From the NCBI RefSeq assembly GCF_963678835.1, contig NZ_OY787469.1, forward strand, positions 1,674,001 through 1,738,000: a stretch of 64,000 nucleotides of DNA, read 5' to 3'. A model generated the notes under the pieces. It did no database searches. It was not told the DNA's origin and saw nothing but the letters and a program-made list of their open reading frames with translations. Position 1 is the stretch's first letter. Each line of letters opens with the position of its first letter. Positions 41,878 to 50,699 of this stretch are shown one piece after another. Source of the stretch: an uncultured Desulfuromonas sp. (GTDB lineage Bacteria; Desulfobacterota; Desulfuromonadia; Desulfuromonadales; Desulfuromonadaceae). Position numbers and translations under genes: made by a program.

Positions 41878-43034
41878 TCAAACCCGATTATGGCCAACCG
41901 GCCATGTTGAAATTCCTTATTTTGCTGACCATAGCTTCCGGCATGGGATTGCAGACCTGGATGATCCTGTTTAACAACTTTGCGGTTGATGTGGCCGGGC
42001 TGAACGGTCAGCAGGTTGGTGTGATCGGTTCAGTGCGTGAAATCCCTGGTTTGCTGGCCCTGCTGGTCGTTTATGTGCTGTTGCTGATCAGTGAACATCG
42101 CCTGGCAGCGTTATCCGTTGTGGTGATTGGCCTGGGCAGTGTGGTTACCGGGTTTTTACCCAGTTATGGCGGTCTGATCTTTTCCACTCTGGTGATCAGT
42201 TTTGGTTTTCACTACTATGAGACCACCAATCAGTCGCTGACCCTGCAGTATTTTGATATCCACACCTCACCGTTAATTTTCGGTCGTTTGAAAAGCCTGA
42301 CCTCAGCGGTCAATATCGCCATGGGTGTGACCGTCTTTGTTCTCGGTTTGTTTCTAGAGTATCAGACTATTTTTATTCTCATCGGTGTGAGCGTTGCTTT
42401 AGTCGGATTGTGGGGGCTGCGGCAAAATCCTTCGAGTGCCGACGTGGTACCGCAGTGCCAGAAGATGGTGTTTCGCCGCAAATATTTTCTGTTCTATTTT
42501 CTCACCTGTATGGCCGGTGCGCGGCGGCAGATTTTTATCGCTTTTTCGGTATTCCTACTGGTCAAAGAGTTCCATTGCAGTGTGACGCAGATTGCCGCAC
42601 TGTTTGTGATCAATAACCTCATCAATTATTTTGTCAGCCCGCTGATTGGTCGCGCTATTGTCCGTTTTGGCGAACGCAAGGTGCTGTCGTTGGAATATGG
42701 CAGCCTGATCGCGGTGTTTCTTGGCTATGCCTGGGCGGATTCGCTGTGGGTGGTGGTGAGTCTTTATGTCATCGACCATATCCTGTTTTCTTTTGCCATG
42801 GCCATACGCACCTATTTCCAGAAAGTGGCCGACCCGCGCGATGTGGCTCCGAGTATGGCCGTCGGTTTTACCATCAACCATGTTGCGGCAGTGGTGATGC
42901 CGGTGATTGGTGGTGCGCTGTGGATGATCGACTATTCCATTCCGTTTATTGCCGGCGCGGTTATGAGTGGGGTCTCGTTGTTGGCGGTGCAATGGATCCG
43001 CACCGATGTTTCAGGTAAAAAAAATCCCGCTTAA
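41874..43034 (+). CDS. MFS transporter
   Basis: This 386-residue membrane protein has about twelve TM helices in two halves separated by a short basic loop (QNPSSADVVPQCQKMVFRRKYF) at about residues 185-206. The MFS motif A region (FGRLKSLTSA and GRAIVRFGERKVL) is recognisable. The substrate is unknown. Translational coupling to the preceding exported protein suggests that the two work on the same compound. It ends at a strong terminator. Confidence 0.85.
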   Translation: MIKPDYGQPAMLKFLILLTIASGMGLQTWMILFNNFAVDVAGLNGQQVGVIGSVREIPGLLALLVVYVLLLISEHRLAALSVVVIGLGSVVTGFLPSYGGLIFSTLVISFGFHYYETTNQSLTLQYFDIHTSPLIFGRLKSLTSAVNIAMGVTVFVLGLFLEYQTIFILIGVSVALVGLWGLRQNPSSADVVPQCQKMVFRRKYFLFYFLTCMAGARRQIFIAFSVFLLVKEFHCSVTQIAALFVINNLINYFVSPLIGRAIVRFGERKVLSLEYGSLIAVFLGYAWADSLWVVVSLYVIDHILFSFAMAIRTYFQKVADPRDVAPSMAVGFTINHVAAVVMPVIGGALWMIDYSIPFIAGAVMSGVSLLAVQWIRTDVSGKKNPA

Positions 43035-43053
43035 GAAAGCGGGATTTTTTTTT
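43021..43053. terminator. Terminator between MFS transporter and peroxiredoxin genes
   Basis: AAAATCCCGCTT and AAGCGGGATTTT pair over 12 bp and are followed by further T. A matching A run lies upstream, so it may serve both convergent genes. Confidence 0.85.
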
Positions 43054-43080
43054 GTAATGCAGGGTGGGGGGAGAGTCTTG

Positions 43081-43683
43081 TTACAGTTTTTCTGCGTGCT
43101 CGCTCAGGTATTCAGCAACACCTTCCGGAGAGGCTTTCATGCCGGCGTCGCCCTTATTCCAGCCTGCCGGGCAGACTTCACCATATTGTTCAAAGAACTG
43201 CAGAGCATCAATCATGCGCACCATTTCGTCAATATTGCGGCCCAGAGGAAGGTTGTTTACCACCTGGTGCTGAACCATACCGTTCTGATCAATGATAAAG
43301 GACGCGCGCATGGCCACACCGGCTTGAGGATGTTCAATGCCGTATGCCTGGCAGATCTCATGTTTGACATCCGCGACCATGGGGAACTCAACCGGACCAA
43401 TACCGCCATCTTCAATGGCAGTGTTACGCCATGCCAGATGGGTGAACTGGGAGTCAATGGAGATGCCGACGATTTCAACACCACGCTCTTTGAGCTGACT
43501 CACGCGATGGTTGTGGGCAATGATTTCAGACGGGCAGACAAAGGTGAAGTCCATTGGCCAGAAAAACAGAACCACATATTTTCCTTTGAGGTCGCTCAGT
43601 TTGAATTCGGGATTGATCGTGCCATCAGCCATAACTGCGGGGGCGGTGAATTCGGGGGTTTGTTGTGCAACCAGTACACTCAT
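43081..43683 (-). CDS. 2-Cys peroxiredoxin (AhpC/Prx1 type)
   Basis: This peroxidase reduces H2O2 and organic peroxides. The 200-residue protein has the peroxidatic cysteine in FFWPMDFTFVCPSEI (Cys about 49) with Pro, Thr and Arg partners. The resolving cysteine is in GEVCPAGWNKGD near residue 170, so it is a typical 2-Cys enzyme. The C-terminal extension (SPEGVAEYLSEHAEKL) includes a YL motif of the sensitive type. The start at 43683 has AAGGAG seven bases before it; an ATG six bases earlier is too close to that site. No dedicated reductase (AhpF) is adjacent. Confidence 0.95.
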   Translation of the reverse strand: MSVLVAQQTPEFTAPAVMADGTINPEFKLSDLKGKYVVLFFWPMDFTFVCPSEIIAHNHRVSQLKERGVEIVGISIDSQFTHLAWRNTAIEDGGIGPVEFPMVADVKHEICQAYGIEHPQAGVAMRASFIIDQNGMVQHQVVNNLPLGRNIDEMVRMIDALQFFEQYGEVCPAGWNKGDAGMKASPEGVAEYLSEHAEKL

Positions 43684-43833
43684 GTTCATTCTCCTTGTTT
43701 GATTATTGTTAGTGATAGCGTTATTGCTTCGTTTTAATTGTTGAGACGTTTGTAGTTCTATCAAATATAACCAAAATGGTCAACAATGAAATTGAAAAAA
43801 GATTTCAATACGCAACGACGTTGAATCAAAAAA

Positions 43834-44739
43834 TCAGGAAAAGGTATCGATTACGGTGTTTCGGCCACTTTGTTTGGCCAAATAGAGGGCGCTGTCTGCT
43901 TTGCGCAGCAGGCTTTCAACATCAATGTCGGCTTCATCAAACCCGGCAACACCGATGCTGATGGTGACGTTAAACGTGATGTCTTTAAACAGGAATGGGC
44001 TGTTACAGATTTGCTGGCGGACCAGTTCAGCGACCTTGATGGCTTTGTCCGGAGCGGTTTCCGTCAGCAAGCAGCAGAATTCATCGCCACCATAACGGAT
44101 GAGAAAATCGGTTTGGCGTATTTTTGCCGAAATGCGCTGGGTGATCTCTTTTAAGGCAAAGTCGCCACATTGATGACCGTAGTTGTCATTGACGTTCTTA
44201 AACAGGTCGACATCAATCATCAACAAGCTGAGGTTGTGTTTGAAACGCTGACAGCGGACCACCTCTTTTTCAAGCTGTGATTCCATAAAGTTGCGATTGT
44301 AAACGCCGGTGAGCGGGTCGGTCTGGTTCATGCGCACCAGTTTTTTCTGGTAGGAAACAACTTCACTGACGTCCTGAACCGACAGGTATAAGAATTCGAT
44401 TTGGCCCTCGGCATTGCGCAATGGCCCCATGGAGCAGCTTTGCTGCATATAGTCGAATTCTTCGGCCAGAGATCCGGCGGGTGTCATGGGAAACAGGTAT
44501 TTGTGCAGTTTCTGCGAAAAAAAACAGAAGTGACCAAAGGCCAGAACGGAACGACAGTTTCGCTGAAAGTGGGGGCGATCAAGCGCCGGGAAAAATTCGA
44601 ACAGATTTTTTCCGACGATCTCTTCCTTGTCAATCTGGCTGTGCAGGGCCATCCAGCGGTTCCAATGGCAAACCGTCATCTCCTTGTCGAGAACAACCAG
44701 ACCAGTATTGATGGTTTCAAAAATCTGTGAAAAAATCAC
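43834..44739 (-). CDS. PAS-domain diguanylate cyclase
   Basis: This 301-residue cytoplasmic protein has an N-terminal PAS domain (about residues 1-120, INTGLVVLDKEMTVCHWNRWM). A short coiled link is followed by a GGDEF domain (about 135-300) with the active-site motif YGGDEF and the upstream substrate motifs NRNFMES and IDVDLFKNVNDNYGHQCGD. No RxxD inhibitory site is clear. It makes c-di-GMP. Its start overlaps the stop of the CheC-like gene by four bases, so it is the last gene of a three-gene signalling operon. Confidence 0.93.
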   Translation of the reverse strand: MIFSQIFETINTGLVVLDKEMTVCHWNRWMALHSQIDKEEIVGKNLFEFFPALDRPHFQRNCRSVLAFGHFCFFSQKLHKYLFPMTPAGSLAEEFDYMQQSCSMGPLRNAEGQIEFLYLSVQDVSEVVSYQKKLVRMNQTDPLTGVYNRNFMESQLEKEVVRCQRFKHNLSLLMIDVDLFKNVNDNYGHQCGDFALKEITQRISAKIRQTDFLIRYGGDEFCCLLTETAPDKAIKVAELVRQQICNSPFLFKDITFNVTISIGVAGFDEADIDVESLLRKADSALYLAKQSGRNTVIDTFS

Positions 44740-45389
44740 CCGAACGACTCCAAAAAGGCCAGCAGAGCTTTTTTCAACCAGTCGATGGATTTCTGGTTGG
44801 TGATGAGAAACAGATAGCCTTCGACATTCTGTTGTTCAAAGCGGAACACGGTACGGATCGAGATGACGAAGCTCTCTGCCGCAACCGGTGATTGGTTGCA
44901 GTCATCGAAGCACAGATCTTTGGCTATCAAACGTGGTGGATCATAGGTAACAACATCGTCCAGCAGTTCGGCGATTTTACCGATGCAGGCGCCGATCAGA
45001 ATATTGCCCACTTCGATCAGGGTTTCCTGTTCCAGAGTGTCCATGTCAACATCGTTTTCACTCTGGATATAGTCCTGGTCGGAATTGAACAGAGTCAGCA
45101 GATCTTTTTCTGCGCCCGAGGGAAAAATAAGCAGGGCCTGCCCGGCAAACTTGCCGAGAAAGCTTTGTTCAATAATGTTAACTGTACTGTTGGATTGCAG
45201 CTCACCGCACAAGTAGTCAGGCAGATCGCTCCCCTTAAGAACCTGGATGTCAGGCACGCTGAGAATAACGAAAATATCAATAACTTCAGCCAATTCCGCT
45301 GAGGCTTGTCCAAAGCCGATATTCATGACCTCCTGAAGAATGTCTTTTTCATCCTGCGCAAAAATATTATTGAGATTTTCCGTAGTCAT
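44736..45389 (-). CDS. CheC-like CheY-P phosphatase family protein
   Basis: This 217-residue protein has two copies of the CheC/CheX active-site helix pattern: DILQEVMNIGFGQASAELAEV (about residues 16-36) and ETLIEVGNILIGACIGKIAEL (about 121-141), each with the conserved Glu and Asn. Such proteins dephosphorylate CheY-type receivers. It lies between a receiver gene (12 bases upstream) and a diguanylate cyclase (4-base overlap), so the likely substrate is that receiver. No other chemotaxis gene is nearby. An AAGGAG site precedes the ATG. Confidence 0.85.
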   Translation of the reverse strand: MTTENLNNIFAQDEKDILQEVMNIGFGQASAELAEVIDIFVILSVPDIQVLKGSDLPDYLCGELQSNSTVNIIEQSFLGKFAGQALLIFPSGAEKDLLTLFNSDQDYIQSENDVDMDTLEQETLIEVGNILIGACIGKIAELLDDVVTYDPPRLIAKDLCFDDCNQSPVAAESFVISIRTVFRFEQQNVEGYLFLITNQKSIDWLKKALLAFLESFG

Positions 45390-45401
45390 GCGGATTCTCC
45401 T

Positions 45402-45776
45402 TTACGAAGGCAGGGCGGATTCGGCAAGATCCAGCGCCTCTTGCAGCGCCGACTTGGAAGGGGGCTTTTTGATGGTATGAAGCGCGCCGAGAGTGGCAAC
45501 CCGACGCAGGACTTTTTCCTGAATGTCCGCTGTGACAACAATGACCACAGCCTGTGGATAGTTCTGCTTGATCTTCGCAAGCGCCTGAAAGCCGTCCATC
45601 ACGGGCATGGTCAAATCCATGAACGTCAGGTCCGGTTTATGGGTTTCGTATTGGGAGATCCCCTCCTGACCATTGCCCGCTTCATAGATGGTTAAACCAT
45701 GATCAGCCGGAAGGCATTTCTTCATGATCATGCGGGCAACAGGGGAATCATCGACGATCAAAATGGACTTAAGCAT
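45402..45776 (-). CDS. CheY-like single-domain response regulator
   Basis: This 124-residue receiver domain has the acidic pocket in VDDSPVARM (Asp9/Asp10 region), the phospho-acceptor Asp in FMDLTMPVMDG (about residue 54), a Thr in VVTADIQ and the Lys in IKKPPS. It has no output domain. It opens an operon with a CheC-like phosphatase and a PAS-GGDEF protein; the cognate kinase is not in the operon. A long AT-rich upstream stretch (45777-45995) should hold its promoter. Confidence 0.93.
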   Translation of the reverse strand: MLKSILIVDDSPVARMIMKKCLPADHGLTIYEAGNGQEGISQYETHKPDLTFMDLTMPVMDGFQALAKIKQNYPQAVVIVVTADIQEKVLRRVATLGALHTIKKPPSKSALQEALDLAESALPS

Positions 45777-45995
45777 GATTCGGTATCCGTGTCATTTCGG
45801 GTCTAGGGGGAACAGGGGCAAGGTTATTCTGTGTATTGCGTGCAGAACAAGAGCTGACCTTATTTTAATCTGGCTAAACTATATCATGTGACGGGAGTCA
45901 TTGACGAGACTTTTTATAGCGGAATTAAATGGTCAATTCATGGCTGCAGCAGACCATTGTGGGTGGTCCGTTGTCGCGAAAAGGCGCTGTTGCTC

Positions 45996-47153
45996 TTAAA
46001 AATAATAGCTTAAAAATACGGAGGCCAGATCACCCTGATTGCCAAACTCACTCGCAGGCTGCGACACGCTGCCTTGGTGGCCTTCAAGCCAGGCATAATG
46101 CACATCCAAGCTCAGGTTGTCAGACAGCGAGACACTCAGTCCCGGGCGGATCATGACGGAGTGGTCACCGAGGTTGAGCAAACTAAACAGCTCAGCAGTC
46201 ACTAAGGGGTGAACTTCGGCGGACAAGACGCTGATCAGATAATGGCGACCACTCAGATAGGCGCGCTGTTCCTGATAAAACGCGCTGGCGAGGATCGCAG
46301 TGGCATCTTCAGGATCATCACTGCCGCAGCCGTTAAACAGGTAATCGACGGTTAGATAAACATCATCAAACAGGCGGGCATCGCATTCAACTGCGGCAAT
46401 CGTAAACTCATCGTGAGGATCATCGCCGTCGCGATGTGGCTTCCGCCCGTACGTCGTGGCTTCCAGCTTGATACCGATACCGCCCCATTGACTGGCAATT
46501 CCTGCCCCTGCCAGCGGCCGACCAGCGAGTTCACCACCAAGCAAAAGCAAATCCCCCCAATCAAACAGGGATTCGAGTGCAAGCAGTGAGCTGTTTTCAC
46601 GATTGTCCGGTCCCCAGATGTGAATGGCTTGTAGCTGGCTGGCGGCGGTGAGGTTGATATTCCAGCGCACCGCATCAATACCTGGCCGCACATCGGTGAT
46701 CAGAGCGTCCGGGGCAAAAGGGGCGATAATGTCGAGTGGAGAGTAGAGAACAATGCGGCCGAAACCGATAGCCTGACGACCAACCGTCACCTGATGACGA
46801 CCGATATTGGCGTGGAGGGCCAGGCGGTCAATTTCACTCTGTGTGGTGCAGTGGTTCGCTTCCCCCGTAACCTTGGTCAGATCGATCTGCTGATTGGGGC
46901 GAACAGCCTGCCAACGTGTCGGATGCTGGCGATACCAGAGTGTCGCGGTCGCCCCCCACTCAAAAGAGAGGGCCGAGGTGAGGGGCTGTTTGTCGTGAAG
47001 GCGCAACTCAGCAGCACTATTCCATTGGCTGGCGGAGTACGCGGTAGTGTCCTGCCATGTGGTCAGTAGGCGGGTATGGCCTTGTACCGCTATGGCAGAC
47101 GTTAGAGGCCATAAACAGCCTAGAAAGGTCAGCAGGATTAAAAGGCGAATCAT
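45996..47153 (-). CDS. Exported beta-barrel-like protein, probable outer membrane
   Basis: This 385-residue protein has a signal peptide (about residues 1-22, TSAIAVQG). It contains many alternating hydrophobic strands (HQVTVGRQAIGFGRIVL, VYLTVDYLFNGCG, LSLDVHYAWLEGHQ) and ends in VFLSYYF, the terminal aromatic signal used by the BAM complex. It is not a recognised porin family to me. The ATG overlaps the stop of the ABC ATPase gene by four bases, so it belongs to the same transport locus and may be its outer-membrane partner. Confidence 0.72.
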   Translation of the reverse strand: MIRLLILLTFLGCLWPLTSAIAVQGHTRLLTTWQDTTAYSASQWNSAAELRLHDKQPLTSALSFEWGATATLWYRQHPTRWQAVRPNQQIDLTKVTGEANHCTTQSEIDRLALHANIGRHQVTVGRQAIGFGRIVLYSPLDIIAPFAPDALITDVRPGIDAVRWNINLTAASQLQAIHIWGPDNRENSSLLALESLFDWGDLLLLGGELAGRPLAGAGIASQWGGIGIKLEATTYGRKPHRDGDDPHDEFTIAAVECDARLFDDVYLTVDYLFNGCGSDDPEDATAILASAFYQEQRAYLSGRHYLISVLSAEVHPLVTAELFSLLNLGDHSVMIRPGLSVSLSDNLSLDVHYAWLEGHQGSVSQPASEFGNQGDLASVFLSYYF

Positions 47154-47839
47154 GGCTTCCGGCGGGTATCGTTGCGCAATTGGCCGTCATGGAGCTCAAT
47201 CACCCGATCGGCCTTGTTGATAACAAGGGGATCGTGGGAGCTGAAGACAAAGGTTGTGCCCTGCTCATGGTTGAGTTGGTGCATCATCTCCAGCAAGTGT
47301 TCACTGGTTGCCGAGTCCAGGTTCGCCGTCGGTTCGTCAGCAAGAATCACGGCAGGAGAACTGGCCATGGCGCGGGCGACAGCGACCCGTTGTTGCTGGC
47401 CGCCGGACAGGTCAGACGGTTTGCGTTTTTCCAGTCCTTCAAGTCCCAGAGTGGCAAACAGCTCGCGAACACGTTGGCGGCGTTGTTCAACCGGAATCTT
47501 AAGCAGCATCAAGGCAAAGGCGGCGTTTTCTTCAGCGGTGAGCACCGGGATCAGGTTGTAGGCCTGAAAGATAAAGCCGATGTTGTGCAGGCGGAAGTCC
47601 GCCAATTCTCGGACGCTGCGCGAGCTGGTTTCCTCACCATCAAGGCAGATGGTGCCGGAGGTGGGTTCATCGAGGCAACCGATCAGATTGAGCAGGGTGG
47701 TCTTGCCGCTGCCGGAGGGGCCGGCCAGCACGCAGAACTCACCGGCTTCGATGGTCAGATCGACATGGTCGACGGCTTTGATCTGTTGCTCGCCGCTTTG
47801 GTACGTTTTGCACAGTTGGCTTAGTTCGATCAGGGCCAT
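47150..47839 (-). CDS. ABC transporter ATP-binding protein (LolD/MacB type)
   Basis: This 229-residue ATPase has Walker A GPSGSGKTTLLN, Q loop, signature LSGGQQQRVAVARA, Walker B VILADEPTANLD and the H loop SSHD. It fits the MacB/LolD/FtsE group, which work with FtsX-type permeases. Two such permease genes lie on the same strand at 49467-51923, but a 1.6-kb tandem-repeat insert separates them. The gene is coupled to a beta-barrel gene downstream. Confidence 0.93.
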   Translation of the reverse strand: MALIELSQLCKTYQSGEQQIKAVDHVDLTIEAGEFCVLAGPSGSGKTTLLNLIGCLDEPTSGTICLDGEETSSRSVRELADFRLHNIGFIFQAYNLIPVLTAEENAAFALMLLKIPVEQRRQRVRELFATLGLEGLEKRKPSDLSGGQQQRVAVARAMASSPAVILADEPTANLDSATSEHLLEMMHQLNHEQGTTFVFSSHDPLVINKADRVIELHDGQLRNDTRRKP

Positions 47840-47881
47840 GGTATTTCTCCCGTCCGCTGTTTGTAGGTATTATCCTGTTTA

Positions 47882-48658
47882 TCGCAGGCTGTTCAGCTTT
47901 ACTGCCCGTGGGGTGGCAAAGCCCACTCCCTCTTTGTCGTGGTGCCAGCACAACTTGGTTAATCAAGATTACGACGGTTATCACCGTCAATGCCGTCGCT
48001 GATGAGGCGCACGATTCGTTGACCTAAAGGGCGACGAGCCGAATCCGTGAAGCATAGCGGAAAGCGATTCATCCTATCCTGGTCAAGAAATCACTGTGAA
48101 ATCTTCAGCTGGCTTTTGCATCCTTTTGGGCGGCTTGCCAAAAGGATGTCGCCTGCCGGGGCGAAACCCGGCGACCTTGACTTTGATCTTGGACGCTTGT
48201 GGTCCGCATCACGAAACAAATCGCTCTAGCGCACTTCATCCATTCTCATTGTTGGTACCCACGTGACGCGGGCTTCCGCGCCCACACCTCAGGTCCCTTT
48301 TGCGTCGACAAAAGGGACGCAAAATCGACTCCCGATAGGGGTTGGTATCAATCAGATCTCACGGTGCTGTTGCGGATCTTTTTCGAGTCTGCTGCGTTAT
48401 CCGTCGTCGCCATAGAATAACTATGGCTCCTTTCTCTGCCTTGCTGACCCAAAAAATCTCTTGGAACAACCCTCGTCCATCTGATTAATAACAACCCCAG
48501 GCGTCTTACGGGTTCCCTCACTCCATTCACTTACCCCGCGATGTCGGCAAAACTCGCCCTATCTGCATCAGTCCTCAAACAGGTTGCCGACGATCATCGC
48601 GGTGACGCTCATTGCGTTCAGCGCTGCTGAACGGGAGAGCTTAGTGCTCTATTCTTAA
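47882..48658. repeat. Tandem 777-bp repeat, copy A
   Basis: This copy begins TCGCAGGCTGTTCA and is followed by copy B (48659-49421), so the period is 777 bases; much of the sequence is identical between them. Conserved hairpins include CATCCTTTTGG/CCAAAAGGATG (48119-48148), CCGGG/CCCGG beside it, and GTCCCTTTTG/CAAAAGGGAC (48293-48318). Open frames here are short and interrupted, and the differences between copies change residues as often as not. I see no gene. It lies between permease and ATPase genes of one operon. Confidence 0.85.
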
Positions 48659-49421
48659 TCGCAGGCTGTTCAATTTCATTGCCCGTGGGGTGGGCGAAGC
48701 CCGCTCCCCTGTTGCCGGGGTGCCAGCACCGCTGGGTTAATCAAGATTATGACCGTAATCAACGTCAATGCCGTCGCTGATGAGGTGCACGATTCGTTGA
48801 CCTAAAGGGCGACGAGCCGAATCCGTGAAGCATTTCGGAAGGAGACTCATTCTCTCTAGGTCAAGAAATCACTGTGAAATTTCCAGCTGGCTTTTGCATC
48901 CTTTTGGGCGGCTTGCCAAAAGGATGTCGCCTGCCGGGGCGAAACCCGGCGACCTTGACTTTGATCTTGGACGCTTGTGGTCCGCATCACGAAACAAATC
49001 GCACCGGCGAACTTCATCCATTCTCATTGTTGGTACGCACGTGACGCGGGCTTCCGCGCCTACACCTCAGGTCCCTTTTGCGTCGACAAAAGGGACGCAA
49101 AATCGACTCCCGATAAGGGGTTGGTATCAATCAGATCTCACGGTGCTGTTGCGAATCTTTTTCGAGTCTGCTGCGTTATCCGTCGTCGCCATAGAATAAC
49201 TATGGCTCCTTCCTCTGCCTTGCTGACCCAAAAAATCTCTCGGAACAACCCTCGTTCATCTGATTAATAACAACCCCAGGCGCCTTAGGGTTCCCTTACT
49301 TCACTCGCTTACGCCGTGATGTCGGTAAAACTCGCCCTATCTGCATCAGTCCTCAGACAGTTGCCGACGATCATCACGGCGACGCTCTTTGCGTTCGGCG
49401 CTGCAGTACGGGAGGGCTTGG
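48659..49421. repeat. Tandem 777-bp repeat, copy B
   Basis: This is the second copy, with the same order of hairpins as copy A. A 124-codon frame (48825-49199) is open here but is broken by stops in copy A, and it is not preserved at protein level. After 49421 the two copies no longer match. The permease stop lies 46 bases further on. Confidence 0.85.
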
Positions 49422-49466
49422 GTAATTGCCCGAGCAGTGATTTTCTCTCCATCAGTTCACTTGTCT

Positions 49467-50699
49467 CTAGTGATGCCGGATCGCATCTACTACTGTCAGC
49501 CGCGTGGCCTTCCACGCCGGATACAGCGCCGCAATCAGGCATAACAGGATAATATACAGGGCAGTCTGCGTCATCCATAAAGGGTCCCAGGACGCGCGCA
49601 TGATCGGATCGAATACCACGCCGCCAAATTCCATGTCTTCCGACATGAAGTCACGTAAATCAATGCCGACGATAACCAGATACCAGGTCAACAGACTGCC
49701 GCAACAGGTGCCGATGATGGCGGACAGGATGCCGAGCAACGAGGCTTCGCAGGCCACCAACTGTACCAGCCGTCCGCGTCCGGCACCTACCGCCAGCATG
49801 ATGCCAAATTCGTGAATTCGTTCCATGACCGACATCAACAGCGTGTTGACGATGCCGATGGTGACGATCACCATCATGATCCCCAGAATGATATTCTGGC
49901 TGGCGTAGTCGAGGCGGATGGCGTCGGCCAGATTGGGCATGGCCACCTGCCAGGGGACAACTTCCAGTTGTGGCTGATCGCGCAGCTGGTTGGCCAGTGT
50001 GGCGACCGTATCGTTGATGGTGTCATCGTTGTCAACGAGCAGGGCCAGTTCGTGGATGTGCCCGGGACGACCGAGCAGTTTCTGCGCCATGGCCAGATTG
50101 ATCATGATCAGGCCGCTGTCCACCTCATTGACGCCGGTTTTCAAGATGCCGCGAATGCGCAGCAGTTCACTGACCATCTCGCCCTCGGCGTTCTGTAACG
50201 TCACCACCAGTTTTTGTCCCGGTCGCAGCTTCAATTCGCGACACAGTTTTTCTCCGACCAGGGCGTCGCGCCGTTCGTCCGGTCGCAGGTATTCGTCTGC
50301 AGGTAATTTCTTGAGATACGGGTTGAAGGTACTCTCTGTGGCCATATCGATGCCGGTCAGGGCGACGGCGCGGCTGTCATAGCTCGACTGGGCCAGGGCG
50401 CTCAGGTAGATGCGCGGCGCACTTTGCAATGCGGGGATGGTGTCATGGACCATCTGTTCCACAGGTTGACGGGCAAAACTGAGTGATTCGCTGCGATCCT
50501 GCCTATACTCGGTGTGGTAGACGGTCAAATGACCGGAGCCGGAGCGCACGCCGCTGTAGATCATCTGCTGATAACTGCCGATGGCCAGATTATGCATCGC
50601 CTGGGTCAGCATCAGGGTCAGGCTGACCGCCGCCAGGGTGATCAGAGTGCGGCGGCGGTTATGCCATAGGTTGTGCCAGGCAAACAACAGGGCGTCCAT
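49467..50699 (-). CDS. ABC transporter permease, FtsX/MacB type (second)
   Basis: This 410-residue permease has an N-terminal TM helix (about residues 20-40, RRTLITLAAVSLTLML), a large periplasmic MacB-PCD-like domain, and three C-terminal TM helices in an FtsX domain (IILGIMMVIVTIGIVNTLLMSVMERIHEFGIMLAVGAGRG is characteristic). It follows the first permease with no gap (stop and start abut) on the same strand. In MacB/LolCE systems these proteins use periplasmic movement to drive lipoproteins or small molecules outward. Confidence 0.92.
   Translation of the reverse strand: MDALLFAWHNLWHNRRRTLITLAAVSLTLMLTQAMHNLAIGSYQQMIYSGVRSGSGHLTVYHTEYRQDRSESLSFARQPVEQMVHDTIPALQSAPRIYLSALAQSSYDSRAVALTGIDMATESTFNPYLKKLPADEYLRPDERRDALVGEKLCRELKLRPGQKLVVTLQNAEGEMVSELLRIRGILKTGVNEVDSGLIMINLAMAQKLLGRPGHIHELALLVDNDDTINDTVATLANQLRDQPQLEVVPWQVAMPNLADAIRLDYASQNIILGIMMVIVTIGIVNTLLMSVMERIHEFGIMLAVGAGRGRLVQLVACEASLLGILSAIIGTCCGSLLTWYLVIVGIDLRDFMSEDMEFGGVVFDPIMRASWDPLWMTQTALYIILLCLIAALYPAWKATRLTVVDAIRHH

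Noticed and set aside
47057..47824. 255-codon plus-strand frame opposite the ABC ATPase
   Set aside because: The minus-strand ATPase has all ABC motifs; this is a shadow.
48047..48229. 60-codon frame in tandem repeat copy A
   Set aside because: Same reason as for copy B; the sequence is explained by the hairpins.
48825..49199. 124-codon frame in tandem repeat copy B
   Set aside because: Copy A has a stop within the same frame, and the differences between copies change residues freely, so it is not kept as a protein.
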